A DNA stretch of 13,456 nt from the NCBI GenBank assembly GCA_947448675.1, contig CANFOR010000054.1:1-13456 (forward strand), given 5' to 3'. The DNA comes from Betaproteobacteria bacterium (GTDB taxonomy: Bacteria > Pseudomonadota > Gammaproteobacteria > Burkholderiales > Burkholderiaceae_C). The notes under the pieces are model-generated. The model searched no databases and was not told where the DNA came from. It saw only the letters and a program-made list of their open reading frames with translations. This document shows positions 5,668 through 13,410 of this stretch, in pieces. The stretch's first letter is position 1; each line of letters begins with the position of its first letter. The position numbers and the translations under genes are program-made.

Positions 5668-6807
5668 ATGAAAATAGGTAATTTAGTCGGCCTGGTAGGC
5701 TGGCGCGGCATGGTCGGCTCGGTATTGATCGAGCGCATGATCGCCGAGGGCGATTTTGCTTTGATCGAACCGATGTTCTTCTCCACTTCCAACGCGGGTG
5801 GCAAAGCCCCTGCCCAGGCCAAGAACGAAACCACCTTGCAAGACGCGCATGACATTGCGGCGCTGAAAAAGTGCGACATCATCATCACCGCCCAAGGCGG
5901 TGACTACACCAGCGAAGTCTTCCCCAAACTGCGTGCAGCGGGCTGGAATGGTCATTGGATCGACGCAGCATCGACCCTGCGCATGAACAGCGACGCGGTC
6001 ATTATTCTCGACCCGGTCAACATGCCTGTGATCCAAAACGCACTCAGCAAGGGTGGCAACAACTGGATCGGCGGCAACTGCACGGTAAGCTGCATGCTGA
6101 TGGGCGTGGGCGCGCTCTACAAAGCCGGTTTGGTGGAATGGATGAGCACCCAAACCTACCAAGCCGCTTCGGGCGGCGGCGCGCAGCACATGCGTGAGCT
6201 GCTCACGCAATACGGCACCCTGGGCATGGAAGTTAAAGCCCTGCTTGACGACCCTAAAAGCGCGATTTTAGAAATCGACCGCAAAGTGGTGGCCAAGCAA
6301 CGCAGCCTGAGCGCTGAGGAGACCGCCAACTTTGGCGTGCCCTTGGGTGGCTCGCTGATTCCGTGGATTGACAAAGACCTCGGCAATGGCATGAGCAAAG
6401 AAGAGTGGAAGGGCATGGCCGAGACCAACAAGATCATGGGCATGGGCGAAGGCTTTAACAGCCCTGCAGTGCCCGTAGACGGCTTTTGCGTGCGCGTGGG
6501 TGCCATGCGCTGCCATAGCCAGGCCCTGACCTTCAAACTCAAAAAAGACGTGCCCCTGGCAGACATCGAGGCAATGATTACGCAAGACAACGCCTGGGTG
6601 CAGCTAGTGCCCAATACCAAGGAGGCAACCCTAAAAGACTTGACTCCAGTGGCAGTCAGCGGAACTATGCGCATTCCTGTGGGCCGCGTGCGCAAATTGG
6701 CCATGGGGCCAGAGTACCTGGGCGCGTTCACGATCGGCGACCAATTGCTCTGGGGAGCCGCAGAGCCGCTACGGCGTATGCTGCGCATCTTGCTGGCGTC
6801 AAAATAA
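5668..6807 (+). CDS. asd: Aspartate-semialdehyde dehydrogenase
   Basis: Asd reduces aspartyl-4-phosphate to aspartate semialdehyde with NADPH. This is the branch-point precursor of threonine, methionine, lysine and the cell-wall component diaminopimelate. The 379-residue protein matches the longer Gram-negative form: GLVGWRGMVG (8-17) is the NADP-binding turn, C138 in GGNCTVSCM is the nucleophile, and H283 in RVGAMRCHSQ is the catalytic histidine. The start has a good Shine-Dalgarno (GAAAGG, 5654-5659). The gene is preceded by a threonine leader peptide and terminator (5485-5653), so expression is probably controlled by transcription attenuation in response to threonyl-tRNA. It is followed by a 203-base gap before fimV without a clear terminator. 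Confidence 0.97.
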   Translation: MKIGNLVGLVGWRGMVGSVLIERMIAEGDFALIEPMFFSTSNAGGKAPAQAKNETTLQDAHDIAALKKCDIIITAQGGDYTSEVFPKLRAAGWNGHWIDAASTLRMNSDAVIILDPVNMPVIQNALSKGGNNWIGGNCTVSCMLMGVGALYKAGLVEWMSTQTYQAASGGGAQHMRELLTQYGTLGMEVKALLDDPKSAILEIDRKVVAKQRSLSAEETANFGVPLGGSLIPWIDKDLGNGMSKEEWKGMAETNKIMGMGEGFNSPAVPVDGFCVRVGAMRCHSQALTFKLKKDVPLADIEAMITQDNAWVQLVPNTKEATLKDLTPVAVSGTMRIPVGRVRKLAMGPEYLGAFTIGDQLLWGAAEPLRRMLRILLASK

Positions 6808-6865
6808 AAGACGCAAACTGGGCAAACATCCGCAGCATACTTTCGTACCAGACAGAATTACACTC

Positions 6866-6883
6866 TGTTGCCGCGAGGCAACA
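6866..6883 (+). other. Stem-loop with GCGA tetraloop in the asd-fimV gap
   Basis: TGTTGCC (6866-6872) and GGCAACA (6877-6883) are perfect inverted repeats around GCGA, a GNRA-type tetraloop. No T-run follows, so it does not look like an intrinsic terminator. It could be part of the asd 3' UTR or the fimV leader. The rest of 6808-7010 holds only a weak extended -10-like TGCTATCAA (6914-6922) and no other feature I can support. Confidence 0.45.
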
Positions 6884-7010
6884 AAGCGCTCGTTCTGGCT
6901 GATGCGAAAATGATGCTATCAAAATTTAAGCGCTTTCTCAGCTTGTCAGGCTAAGACATTGATGTTAAGGTCGTTTTTCAAAAATATGCGTCGAGGCTTT
7001 TACCCGTACC

Positions 7011-9791
7011 ATGAGAAAAATATTGTCTGAACCCCGAGCTTTGGGAGCTCCCCATTCCGTTACAAACTCCCGCTTTTTGCGCAGAGGTACGCTGGCTTTG
7101 GCCATCGCATTGGCTTGGGGCTTGGCGTGGACCGATAACGCCCAAGCACTTGCGCTGGGGCGCGCCAATGTTTTGTCGGCCTTGGGCGAGCCATTGCGCG
7201 CTGAGATCGACATACCTGAAATATCGGCTGAAGAAACAGCCAGCTTGCGCGCTGCAATCGCTTCGCAAGACAACTTTCGTACAGCGGGCGTGGAGTACAA
7301 CCCCGCGCTGAACGGCCTGCAAGTGACTTTGCAAAAGCGCCCCGATGGGCGCAGCTACCTGCGCCTGTCCAGCGACAAAGCGGTGAACGACCCGTTTATC
7401 GATTTGATTTTGGAAGCCAATTGGTCGGCCGGGCGCATTGTTCGCGACTACACCCTGCTGTTTGACCCTGCCAATCTGCGCAGCGCGCCAGTTGCAGTGG
7501 TCACGCCTGCTGTCGCAGCCCCGGCAGCCAGCCCGGCCCCGGCCAGCCCAGCGCCGGTAATGGCACGGGCAGAGTCGGCGCCACCCGCGCCTGCCAATGC
7601 ACCCAGTAATCCTATTGCCGTGGCTGAAAAACCCAAAACGCCAACGCCTGCTGCCGCCAAAGCTGCACCCAAGCCTGCTGCTGTAAAAGCAGCCGCCGAT
7701 GCAGGTGCATTAACGGTTCGCGCTGGCGACACTGCTGGCAAAATTGCGGCCCAAGTCAAGCCCGACAACATCTCGCTCGACCAAATGCTCTTGGGTTTAC
7801 TGCGTTCTAACCCTGACGCGTTCATCGCAGGCAATATCAATCGCATCAAAGCCGGTGCCGTGTTGACCATGCCCGACGCAGCACAATTGGCCGCGACGCC
7901 TAGCGCTGAAGCACGCAAAAGCATCGTAGCGCAAAGCCGCGACTTCAATGAATTTCGCAGCAAACTCTCGTCTATTGCGCTAGCTGCGCAAGTCGACAGC
8001 CCCAAGCGACAGTCGGCAGGCAAGGTACAAGCCAGCGTCGAAGAGCGCAAAGCGGCCGTACCTGCACCTGACAAGCTAAAGCTGTCGAAAGCCGCCACGC
8101 CAGCCCAATCTGCGGCGGAAGAAAAAATTGCCAAAGATCGCCAAAGCAAAGAGTCTTCTCAGCGCGTGGCCGAGTTGTCAAAAAACATTGCTGACCTGAA
8201 CAAGCTCTCCGCGCAAACAGGCGCTGGGGGGGCTGCGGTGGTGGCCAGTGCCGCTAAGTCCGCCCTTAATACTCCAGCCGTGACAACCCCAGTGCTGGTT
8301 GCCAGCGCTCCTGCCAAAGCAGCCAGCGCGCTTGCTGCGCCTGCGTTGAGTGCTACTGCTTCGATAGCAGCCGCATCCGCCGCCAAAGCTGCAAGCGTAG
8401 CAGCCAGCGCGGTGGCACCTGCTGCTGTAGCCAGCGCGGTGGCACCTGCTGCTGTAGCCAGCGCTGCAGCACCTGTAGCCTCGGCTGCAAGCCCTACTGT
8501 GACCGTCGCTTCGGCATCGGTATCGGTTGCATCAGCACCAGCGCCCCTTGCATCGGCTCCAACGCCTGTCGCCACTGCGTCGGCCCCGGCTCCCGTCAAA
8601 CCCGTGGTGGTACCTGCACTTGCCGAAAAAGATTTCATGGACGAGTTGCTTGACAACCCCTTGCCCATTGCGGGCGGGGTCTTGGGCTTACTCGGGCTGC
8701 TGGGCTTTGGCGCTTACAAGTTGCGCCAACGCAAGCAAAACTCACAAATCGACAGCAGTTTCTTAGAAAGCCGCTTACAACCCGACTCCTTCTTTGGTGC
8801 CAGCGGCGGTCAGCGCGTAGACACCAACGAAGGCACGCCAACTGGCTCATCGATGGTCTATTCACCTAGCCAGTTGGATGCTGCAGGCGACGTTGACCCC
8901 GTCGCCGAGGCCGACGTGTACTTGGCCTATGGGCGCGACCTGCAAGCCGAAGAAATCCTCAAAGAGGCTATGCGCATCAACCCAGCGCGGGTGGCCATTC
9001 ATGCCAAGCTCACCGAAATTTATGCTAAGCGCCGCGATGCCAAAGCCTTTGAGGTCGTGGCCATCGAAGCGCACGGCCTAACCAAGGGAGAGGGCCAAGA
9101 GTGGGCGCATATTTGCGAGCTAGGCCGCGACCTCGACTCCAGCAATCCGCTCTACCAAAACGGTGGTACCCCGCCCGTGGCTGCAGCGCCCATGCCAGTG
9201 GCCGCAGCTGCGTTTGCCTCTAGCACGCTACCGCAATCTTTGCACCCTGAGCTGGGTGCCCATTCGCAGCCCTCCGATCCGTCGCTAGACTTTGACCTCG
9301 ATCTCGACTTCACCCTGGGTGACTCGTCTACAGCCCATGCATTTGCGGATGCACCCGCTGGCAGCCAATCGGCCAGCCCCGACATCGATTTTGGCTTGGC
9401 TGCCGCGTCATTGGGCGGTGCCTTCAGTGCTGCGCAAAATACCGTCAAACTCCCTGCGAACGAACTGGGCGCTGGACATTCCATACAGCACGCCGCTGCT
9501 GCCCCGGCCCCAGCCTCCAACTCTGGCATGATCGAATTCGACATGCATTCGCTCTCGCTAGATCTGGATGCGCCTGCACCCGCCCCGGCGCCAGTCGTTA
9601 CACCGGTCGTGCACAGCGCCGCAAGCCCTGCTGGCGCATTGGACCCCCTGGAGACCAAGCTCAGCTTGGCCCGCGAGTTCCACATCATTGGCGACAGTGA
9701 TGGCGCGCGGGTTTTGGCCCAAGAGGTATTGGCGCAAGCCGACGGCGCGCTCAAAGCCAAGGCACAGAAATTCCTCACCGAACTGGCCTGA
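7011..9791 (+). CDS. fimV: FimV/HubP-family polar protein, type IV pilus assembly
   Basis: This is a large inner-membrane, peptidoglycan-binding organiser of the cell pole, needed for type IV pilus assembly and twitching in relatives such as Pseudomonas. The 926 residues are laid out as expected: a long signal peptide (about 1-46, cut after AQA); the conserved FimV N-terminal domain (ALGRANVLSALGEPLRAEIDIPE, about 48-153); a LysM-like segment (LTVRAGDTAGKIA to AGAVLTMPDA, 234-290); a charged helical stretch (about 300-400); a very Ala/Pro/Val-rich linker to about 535; one transmembrane helix (550-569, then KLRQRK); a TPR-like segment (AEADVYLAYGRDLQAEEILKEAM, 632-654); acidic DFDLDLDF motifs (760-767); and the FimV C-terminal domain (ALDPLETKLSLAREFHIIGDSDGARVL, 876-902). 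Possible Shine-Dalgarno GAGG (6993-6996) is far from the ATG. truA follows after 29 bases. Confidence 0.95.
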   Translation: MRKILSEPRALGAPHSVTNSRFLRRGTLALAIALAWGLAWTDNAQALALGRANVLSALGEPLRAEIDIPEISAEETASLRAAIASQDNFRTAGVEYNPALNGLQVTLQKRPDGRSYLRLSSDKAVNDPFIDLILEANWSAGRIVRDYTLLFDPANLRSAPVAVVTPAVAAPAASPAPASPAPVMARAESAPPAPANAPSNPIAVAEKPKTPTPAAAKAAPKPAAVKAAADAGALTVRAGDTAGKIAAQVKPDNISLDQMLLGLLRSNPDAFIAGNINRIKAGAVLTMPDAAQLAATPSAEARKSIVAQSRDFNEFRSKLSSIALAAQVDSPKRQSAGKVQASVEERKAAVPAPDKLKLSKAATPAQSAAEEKIAKDRQSKESSQRVAELSKNIADLNKLSAQTGAGGAAVVASAAKSALNTPAVTTPVLVASAPAKAASALAAPALSATASIAAASAAKAASVAASAVAPAAVASAVAPAAVASAAAPVASAASPTVTVASASVSVASAPAPLASAPTPVATASAPAPVKPVVVPALAEKDFMDELLDNPLPIAGGVLGLLGLLGFGAYKLRQRKQNSQIDSSFLESRLQPDSFFGASGGQRVDTNEGTPTGSSMVYSPSQLDAAGDVDPVAEADVYLAYGRDLQAEEILKEAMRINPARVAIHAKLTEIYAKRRDAKAFEVVAIEAHGLTKGEGQEWAHICELGRDLDSSNPLYQNGGTPPVAAAPMPVAAAAFASSTLPQSLHPELGAHSQPSDPSLDFDLDLDFTLGDSSTAHAFADAPAGSQSASPDIDFGLAAASLGGAFSAAQNTVKLPANELGAGHSIQHAAAAPAPASNSGMIEFDMHSLSLDLDAPAPAPAPVVTPVVHSAASPAGALDPLETKLSLAREFHIIGDSDGARVLAQEVLAQADGALKAKAQKFLTELA
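8403..8456 (+). repeat. Two perfect 27-bp tandem repeats in the fimV linker
   Basis: A 27-base unit encoding ASAVAPAAV is repeated exactly (8403-8429 and 8430-8456), and a diverged partial third copy follows (ASAAAP). It is in frame, so copy-number change would alter the length of the Ala/Pro-rich linker (residues 465-482) without breaking the protein. Confidence 0.9.
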
Positions 9792-9820
9792 CACTGACCG
9801 AGCGAGCGCCCCGTCCGCCT

Positions 9821-10609
9821 TTGCGCTTGGCGCTGGGGCTGAGCTACGCAGGGCAGTATTACCACGGCTGGCAGAGCCAAGCCGTCTTGCCCACGGTGCA
9901 AGACGCGCTCGAAGTGGGGCTCGAAAAATTTGCCGGCCAGCGCATCGGCACCCTGTGTGCGGGCCGTACCGACGCCGGTGTGCACGGCCTGATGCAGGTG
10001 GTGCACTTCGACACCGCTATTGAACGCCCGCCCCACGCCTGGATGCGCGGTGTGAACCGCTTCTTGCCACGCGACATTTCCATCCAATGGGTGCAGCCAG
10101 TGCCTGCTAGTTTCCATGCGCGCGCTTGCGCCCTGTCAAGGCGCTATGCCTATGTGGTGCTGGAGTCCCCCGTGCGGCCTTCGCTAGAAGCCAAGCGCGT
10201 GGGCTGGAGCCTCTACCCCTTGTCTGCGCAGGCCATGCACAGCGCCACGCAAGCCTTGCTCGGTGAACACGATTTTTCGAGCTTTCGCGCCGCCCAATGC
10301 CAGGCACTGTCGCCGGTGAAAACCTTACAGCGCTTAGAGATTCAGCAGGTGGGGAAGTACTGGCGTTTTGACTTTGAAGCCGATGCTTTTTTGCACCACA
10401 TGATCCGCAATATCATGGGCTGCCTCATCACCATTGGTCAAGGCCAAAAGCCACCCGAGTGGATACACCAGGTGCTGCAGGCGCGCAACCGGGTTATCGC
10501 CGCGCCGACCTTTGCGCCCGATGGGCTTTACTTCTTAGGCCCACGCTACGCGGCACAATGGGGCCTGCCAGAGCGCACGCCCGCATTTGACTGGTTACCC
10601 GGAACATGA
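9821..10609 (+). CDS. truA: tRNA pseudouridine(38-40) synthase
   Basis: TruA converts uridines 38-40 in the tRNA anticodon stem-loop to pseudouridine. Family blocks are LALGLSYAGQYYHGWQSQ at the N-terminus, AGRTDAGVHGLMQVVHF with the catalytic Asp (D51 from this start), RRYAYVV, DFSSFRAAQCQA, and FEADAFLHHMIRNIMG. The end, APTFAPDGLYFLGPRY, is typical. There is no ATG at the expected N-terminus. TTG 9821 gives 262 residues, while an in-frame CTG at 9794 would add nine residues (TERAPRPPL after the initiator), so the exact start is uncertain. The gene follows fimV by 29 bases and its stop overlaps the trpF start (ATGA), so fimV-truA-trpF probably lie in one transcript. Confidence 0.94.
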   Translation: MRLALGLSYAGQYYHGWQSQAVLPTVQDALEVGLEKFAGQRIGTLCAGRTDAGVHGLMQVVHFDTAIERPPHAWMRGVNRFLPRDISIQWVQPVPASFHARACALSRRYAYVVLESPVRPSLEAKRVGWSLYPLSAQAMHSATQALLGEHDFSSFRAAQCQALSPVKTLQRLEIQQVGKYWRFDFEADAFLHHMIRNIMGCLITIGQGQKPPEWIHQVLQARNRVIAAPTFAPDGLYFLGPRYAAQWGLPERTPAFDWLPGT

Positions 10610-11337
10610 ACCCAGCCCCCCTTCAAACTGCCCTGCGAACCCGCATCAAAATTTGCGGCATCACCCGCGAGCAAGACCTAGACGCCGCGGTGCACGCAGG
10701 TGCCGACGCGGTCGGCTTTGTACTCTACCCGCCCAGCCCACGTTATGTGCCGATCGAGCGCGCCGTCGAACTGGCCCGCAGGCTGCCGCCTTTTGTCACC
10801 CCCGTGCTGCTCTTCGTCAACGAAAACGCTACAAAAATAATAGCTTCCAACGCTGTATTGGCGGGCGCTATAGCCCAATTTCATGGCGACGAGGGCCCTG
10901 CGGAGTGCCTTGCCAGCGGTATGCGCTACCTCAAAGCCGCACGCATCCCACTGGACGCTTCGACCCCAGCATTTGATCTCGTAAAATATGCGCAAGACTA
11001 CTCCACAGCCCAGGCCATTTTGCTCGACGCCCACGTCGAGGGATACGGCGGAAGCGGAAAAACATTCAATTGGTCACTGCTGCCACCAAACGTCAACGCT
11101 CACCTCGTCTTGTCTGGTGGGCTCAACGCTGCCAACGTGACCGATGGCATTGTTCAGGTACGGCCACGCTGTAAAACACTGGCCGTCGACGTAAGCTCCG
11201 GTGTCGAAGCCGATGCACCGGGGGGCGGAACCCTCAAAGGCATCAAAGACCCCGACAAGATTCACCAGTTTGTTGCCGCCGTTCGCCGCGCCGATCAACG
11301 CTTTGCAGAAACACACCATGGACTACAACCAACCTGA
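10606..11337 (+). CDS. trpF: Phosphoribosylanthranilate isomerase
   Basis: TrpF carries out the Amadori rearrangement of phosphoribosylanthranilate in tryptophan synthesis. The 243-residue TIM-barrel protein shows RIKICGIT with the general base Cys (C17), ADAVGFVLYPPSPRYV, QFHGDE, the catalytic Asp D141 in LLDAHVEGYGGSGKTFNW, LSGGLNAANV, and VDVSSGVE. The start overlaps the truA stop by 4 bases, and the last 20 bases overlap trpB, so translation is probably coupled throughout. Residues 75-90 (ATKIIASNAVLAGAIA) are encoded by a copy of the two-part repeat also seen before leuB. This leaves the protein length normal but gives an unusual helix sequence just before QFHGDE. Confidence 0.96.
   Translation: MNPAPLQTALRTRIKICGITREQDLDAAVHAGADAVGFVLYPPSPRYVPIERAVELARRLPPFVTPVLLFVNENATKIIASNAVLAGAIAQFHGDEGPAECLASGMRYLKAARIPLDASTPAFDLVKYAQDYSTAQAILLDAHVEGYGGSGKTFNWSLLPPNVNAHLVLSGGLNAANVTDGIVQVRPRCKTLAVDVSSGVEADAPGGGTLKGIKDPDKIHQFVAAVRRADQRFAETHHGLQPT
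10828..10875 (+). repeat. Two-part structured repeat inside trpF (copy B)
   Basis: The element begins GCTACAAAAATAATAGC and continues with a 31-base second part ending in GGGCGCTATAGCC. It has the same 17+31 layout as the copy before leuB (2360-2407, opposite strand), with 27 of 48 positions identical without gaps. It lies wholly within trpF and is read in frame. Confidence 0.5.
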
Positions 11338-12580
11338 CGCCACCGGCCACTTTGGCAAATACGGTGGCAGCTTTGTGAGTGAAACCCTCACCCACGCCAT
11401 CAACGAGCTGCGCGAAGCCTATGCGCACTACAAAGACGACCCCGCCTTTAAAGAAGAATTCCGCAGCGAACTGGCGCACTTTGTGGGCCGCCCCTCGCCG
11501 GTCTACCACGCTGCGCGCATGAGCCGCGAGCAAGGCGGCGCGCAAATTTACCTGAAGCGCGAAGACCTCAACCACACCGGCGCGCACAAAATCAACAACA
11601 CCATTGGCCAAGCCCTGCTGGCCAAACGCATGGGCAAACCGCGGGTGATTGCCGAAACCGGCGCGGGCCAGCACGGTGTGGCCACGGCCACCATTTGCGC
11701 CCGCTACGGCCTGGAATGCGTGGTCTACATGGGCAGCGAAGACGTCAAGCGCCAAAGCCCCAACGTCTACCGCATGAAACTGCTGGGTGCCACTGTGGTG
11801 CCAGTAGAAAGCGGCAGCCGCACCCTGAAAGATGCGCTCAACGAAGCCATGCGCGACTGGGTCACCAATGTCGATAACACCTTCTACATCATCGGCACCG
11901 TAGCCGGGCCGCACCCCTACCCGATGATGGTGCGCGATTTTCAACGCGTAATTGGCGACGAGTGCATCGTGCAAATGCCGCATTTCACCGGCGGCGCACA
12001 ACCCGACGCGGTGATCGCCTGCGTCGGCGGTGGCAGCAATGCCATGGGCATTTTCTATCCCTACATCCCGTTTGAAACAACCCGCTTGATCGGTGTCGAA
12101 GCCGCTGGCGAGGGTTTGGAGAGCGGCAAGCACTCGGCATCACTGCAAAAGGGCAGCCCCGGCGTGCTGCATGGCAACCGTACCTACATCTTGCAAGACG
12201 AAGATGGGCAAATTACCGAGACGCACAGCATCAGCGCGGGCCTGGACTACCCCGGCGTCGGCCCCGAGCACGCCTGGCTCAAAGACATTGGCCGCGCCGA
12301 ATACGTGGGCATTACCGACGCAGAAGCGCTGCAAGCCTTCCATTATCTGTGCCGAACCGAAGGCATCATCCCAGCGCTAGAGTCCAGCCACGCGGTCGCC
12401 TATGCCATGCAATTGGCCAAAACCATGCGCAGCGACCAAAGCATCTTGGTCAACCTTTCGGGCCGGGGCGACAAAGACATTGGCACCGTCGCCGATTTGT
12501 CGAACGCCGACTTTTACTGCCGTCCGTCTTGCAAGGGCCAAGCGGTTAAAGGCGATGTGCGTGTGGAGTTCAGGTCATGA
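11318..12580 (+). CDS. trpB: Tryptophan synthase beta chain
   Basis: TrpB is the PLP-dependent subunit that condenses indole with serine to tryptophan, working in an alpha2-beta2 complex with TrpA. The start used is ATG 11318 (MDYNQPDATGHFGKYGGSF), giving 420 residues; an upstream ATG at 11201 in the same frame would add 39 residues unlike the family and overlap trpF heavily. Key residues are K91 in HTGAHKINN (PLP Schiff base), E113 in ETGAGQHG, the GGGSNA phosphate loop (237-242), and LSGRGDKD near the C-terminus. It overlaps trpF by 20 bases and trpA by 4 (ATGA), as expected for subunits made in fixed ratio. Confidence 0.97.
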   Translation: MDYNQPDATGHFGKYGGSFVSETLTHAINELREAYAHYKDDPAFKEEFRSELAHFVGRPSPVYHAARMSREQGGAQIYLKREDLNHTGAHKINNTIGQALLAKRMGKPRVIAETGAGQHGVATATICARYGLECVVYMGSEDVKRQSPNVYRMKLLGATVVPVESGSRTLKDALNEAMRDWVTNVDNTFYIIGTVAGPHPYPMMVRDFQRVIGDECIVQMPHFTGGAQPDAVIACVGGGSNAMGIFYPYIPFETTRLIGVEAAGEGLESGKHSASLQKGSPGVLHGNRTYILQDEDGQITETHSISAGLDYPGVGPEHAWLKDIGRAEYVGITDAEALQAFHYLCRTEGIIPALESSHAVAYAMQLAKTMRSDQSILVNLSGRGDKDIGTVADLSNADFYCRPSCKGQAVKGDVRVEFRS

Positions 12581-13389
12581 GCCGTATTGACGCAACTTTT
12601 GCCAAACTCAAAGCCCAGGGCCGCAAGGCCTTGATTCCCTATGTGACCGCAGGCTACCCTTTTGCCAACATCACCCCCGAGCTGATGCACGGCATGGTAG
12701 CCGCTGGCGCCGACGTGATCGAGCTGGGCGTGCCATTTTCTGACCCTATGGCCGACGGCCCGGTGATCCAAAAAGCCGGTGAAGCCGCGCTCAAGTTGGG
12801 CATTGGCACCACACAAGTACTGGCCATGGTGAGCAACTTTCGCAGCCAAGACCAGCGCACGCCAGTGGTGTTGATGGGTTACGCCAACCCGGTTGAGCGC
12901 TACGACCTCCAACACGGCGCCGGAGCCTTCATTCGCGATGCCGCTGCCGCCGGTGTAGACGGCATGTTGATCGTCGACTACCCGCCCGAAGAGTGCGAGG
13001 CCTTTGCCGCCGCGCTACGCGCCCACGGTATTGACCTGATCTTTTTGCTCGCGCCTACCTCTACGCAAGAGCGCATGGCATTGGTCGGCCAGCTGGCCAG
13101 CGGCTATGTGTACTACGTCTCGCTCAAAGGCATTACTGGTGCGGGCTCGCTCGACACCGAGGCCGTGGCCCAGGCCATTCCGCGCATTCGCCAGCATGTG
13201 CAAGTGCCAGTCGGCGTGGGCTTTGGCATCCGCGACGCCGCCAGCGCCAAAGCCGTGGGCGCAGTCAGCGACGCGGTGGTGATTGGTAGCAAAATCATCC
13301 AGCTGATGGAAGGCCTGCCACGCGAGAAAATCGTGCCCGAAGTCAGCAGCTTTTTGCACACCGTGCGCACAGCGCTCGACACGCTTTAA
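12577..13389 (+). CDS. trpA: Tryptophan synthase alpha chain
   Basis: TrpA cleaves indole-3-glycerol phosphate to indole, which is channelled to TrpB. The 270-residue protein has both catalytic acids in the familiar places: E49 in ELGVPFSDP and D60 in MADGPVIQ. It also has VLMGYANPVERYD, YYVSLKGITGAG (active-site loop) and GVGFGIRDA (phosphate binding). The start codon overlaps the trpB stop, and a clear Shine-Dalgarno (GGAG, 12565-12568) lies within the trpB end. accD begins 21 bases after the stop with no terminator between, so transcription probably continues. Confidence 0.97.
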   Translation: MSRIDATFAKLKAQGRKALIPYVTAGYPFANITPELMHGMVAAGADVIELGVPFSDPMADGPVIQKAGEAALKLGIGTTQVLAMVSNFRSQDQRTPVVLMGYANPVERYDLQHGAGAFIRDAAAAGVDGMLIVDYPPEECEAFAAALRAHGIDLIFLLAPTSTQERMALVGQLASGYVYYVSLKGITGAGSLDTEAVAQAIPRIRQHVQVPVGVGFGIRDAASAKAVGAVSDAVVIGSKIIQLMEGLPREKIVPEVSSFLHTVRTALDTL

Positions 13390-13410
13390 CCCAACGCTTG
13401 AGGTTCACCT

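Noticed and set aside
6808..6890. Possible c-di-GMP-I riboswitch before fimV (ACGCAAACTGGGCAAAC at about 6812-6828)
   Set aside because: The first block and a GNRA loop look suggestive, but the second conserved block (GGGACGCAAAGCC-type) and the required helix order are missing, so I treat it as chance similarity.
6910..6955. Third copy of the two-part repeat (GCTATCAAAATTTAAGC at 6915-6931)
   Set aside because: The first part is similar, but the second 31-base part does not match the other copies and the arm is imperfect.
7448..8668. Long minus-strand open frames opposite fimV (233 aa and 169 aa)
   Set aside because: They are Ala/Gly-rich shadows of the GC-rich Ala/Pro-coding fimV strand, with no family resemblance and no ribosome sites.
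11201..11317. Longer trpB frame starting at ATG 11201 (459 aa)
   Set aside because: The extra 39 residues do not resemble TrpB and lie inside the C-terminal part of trpF in another frame. The family N-terminus begins at ATG 11318.
11243..12133. 296-aa minus-strand open frame opposite trpB
   Set aside because: It is antisense to a fully conserved trpB and has no recognisable domains; high-GC codon use creates such frames.
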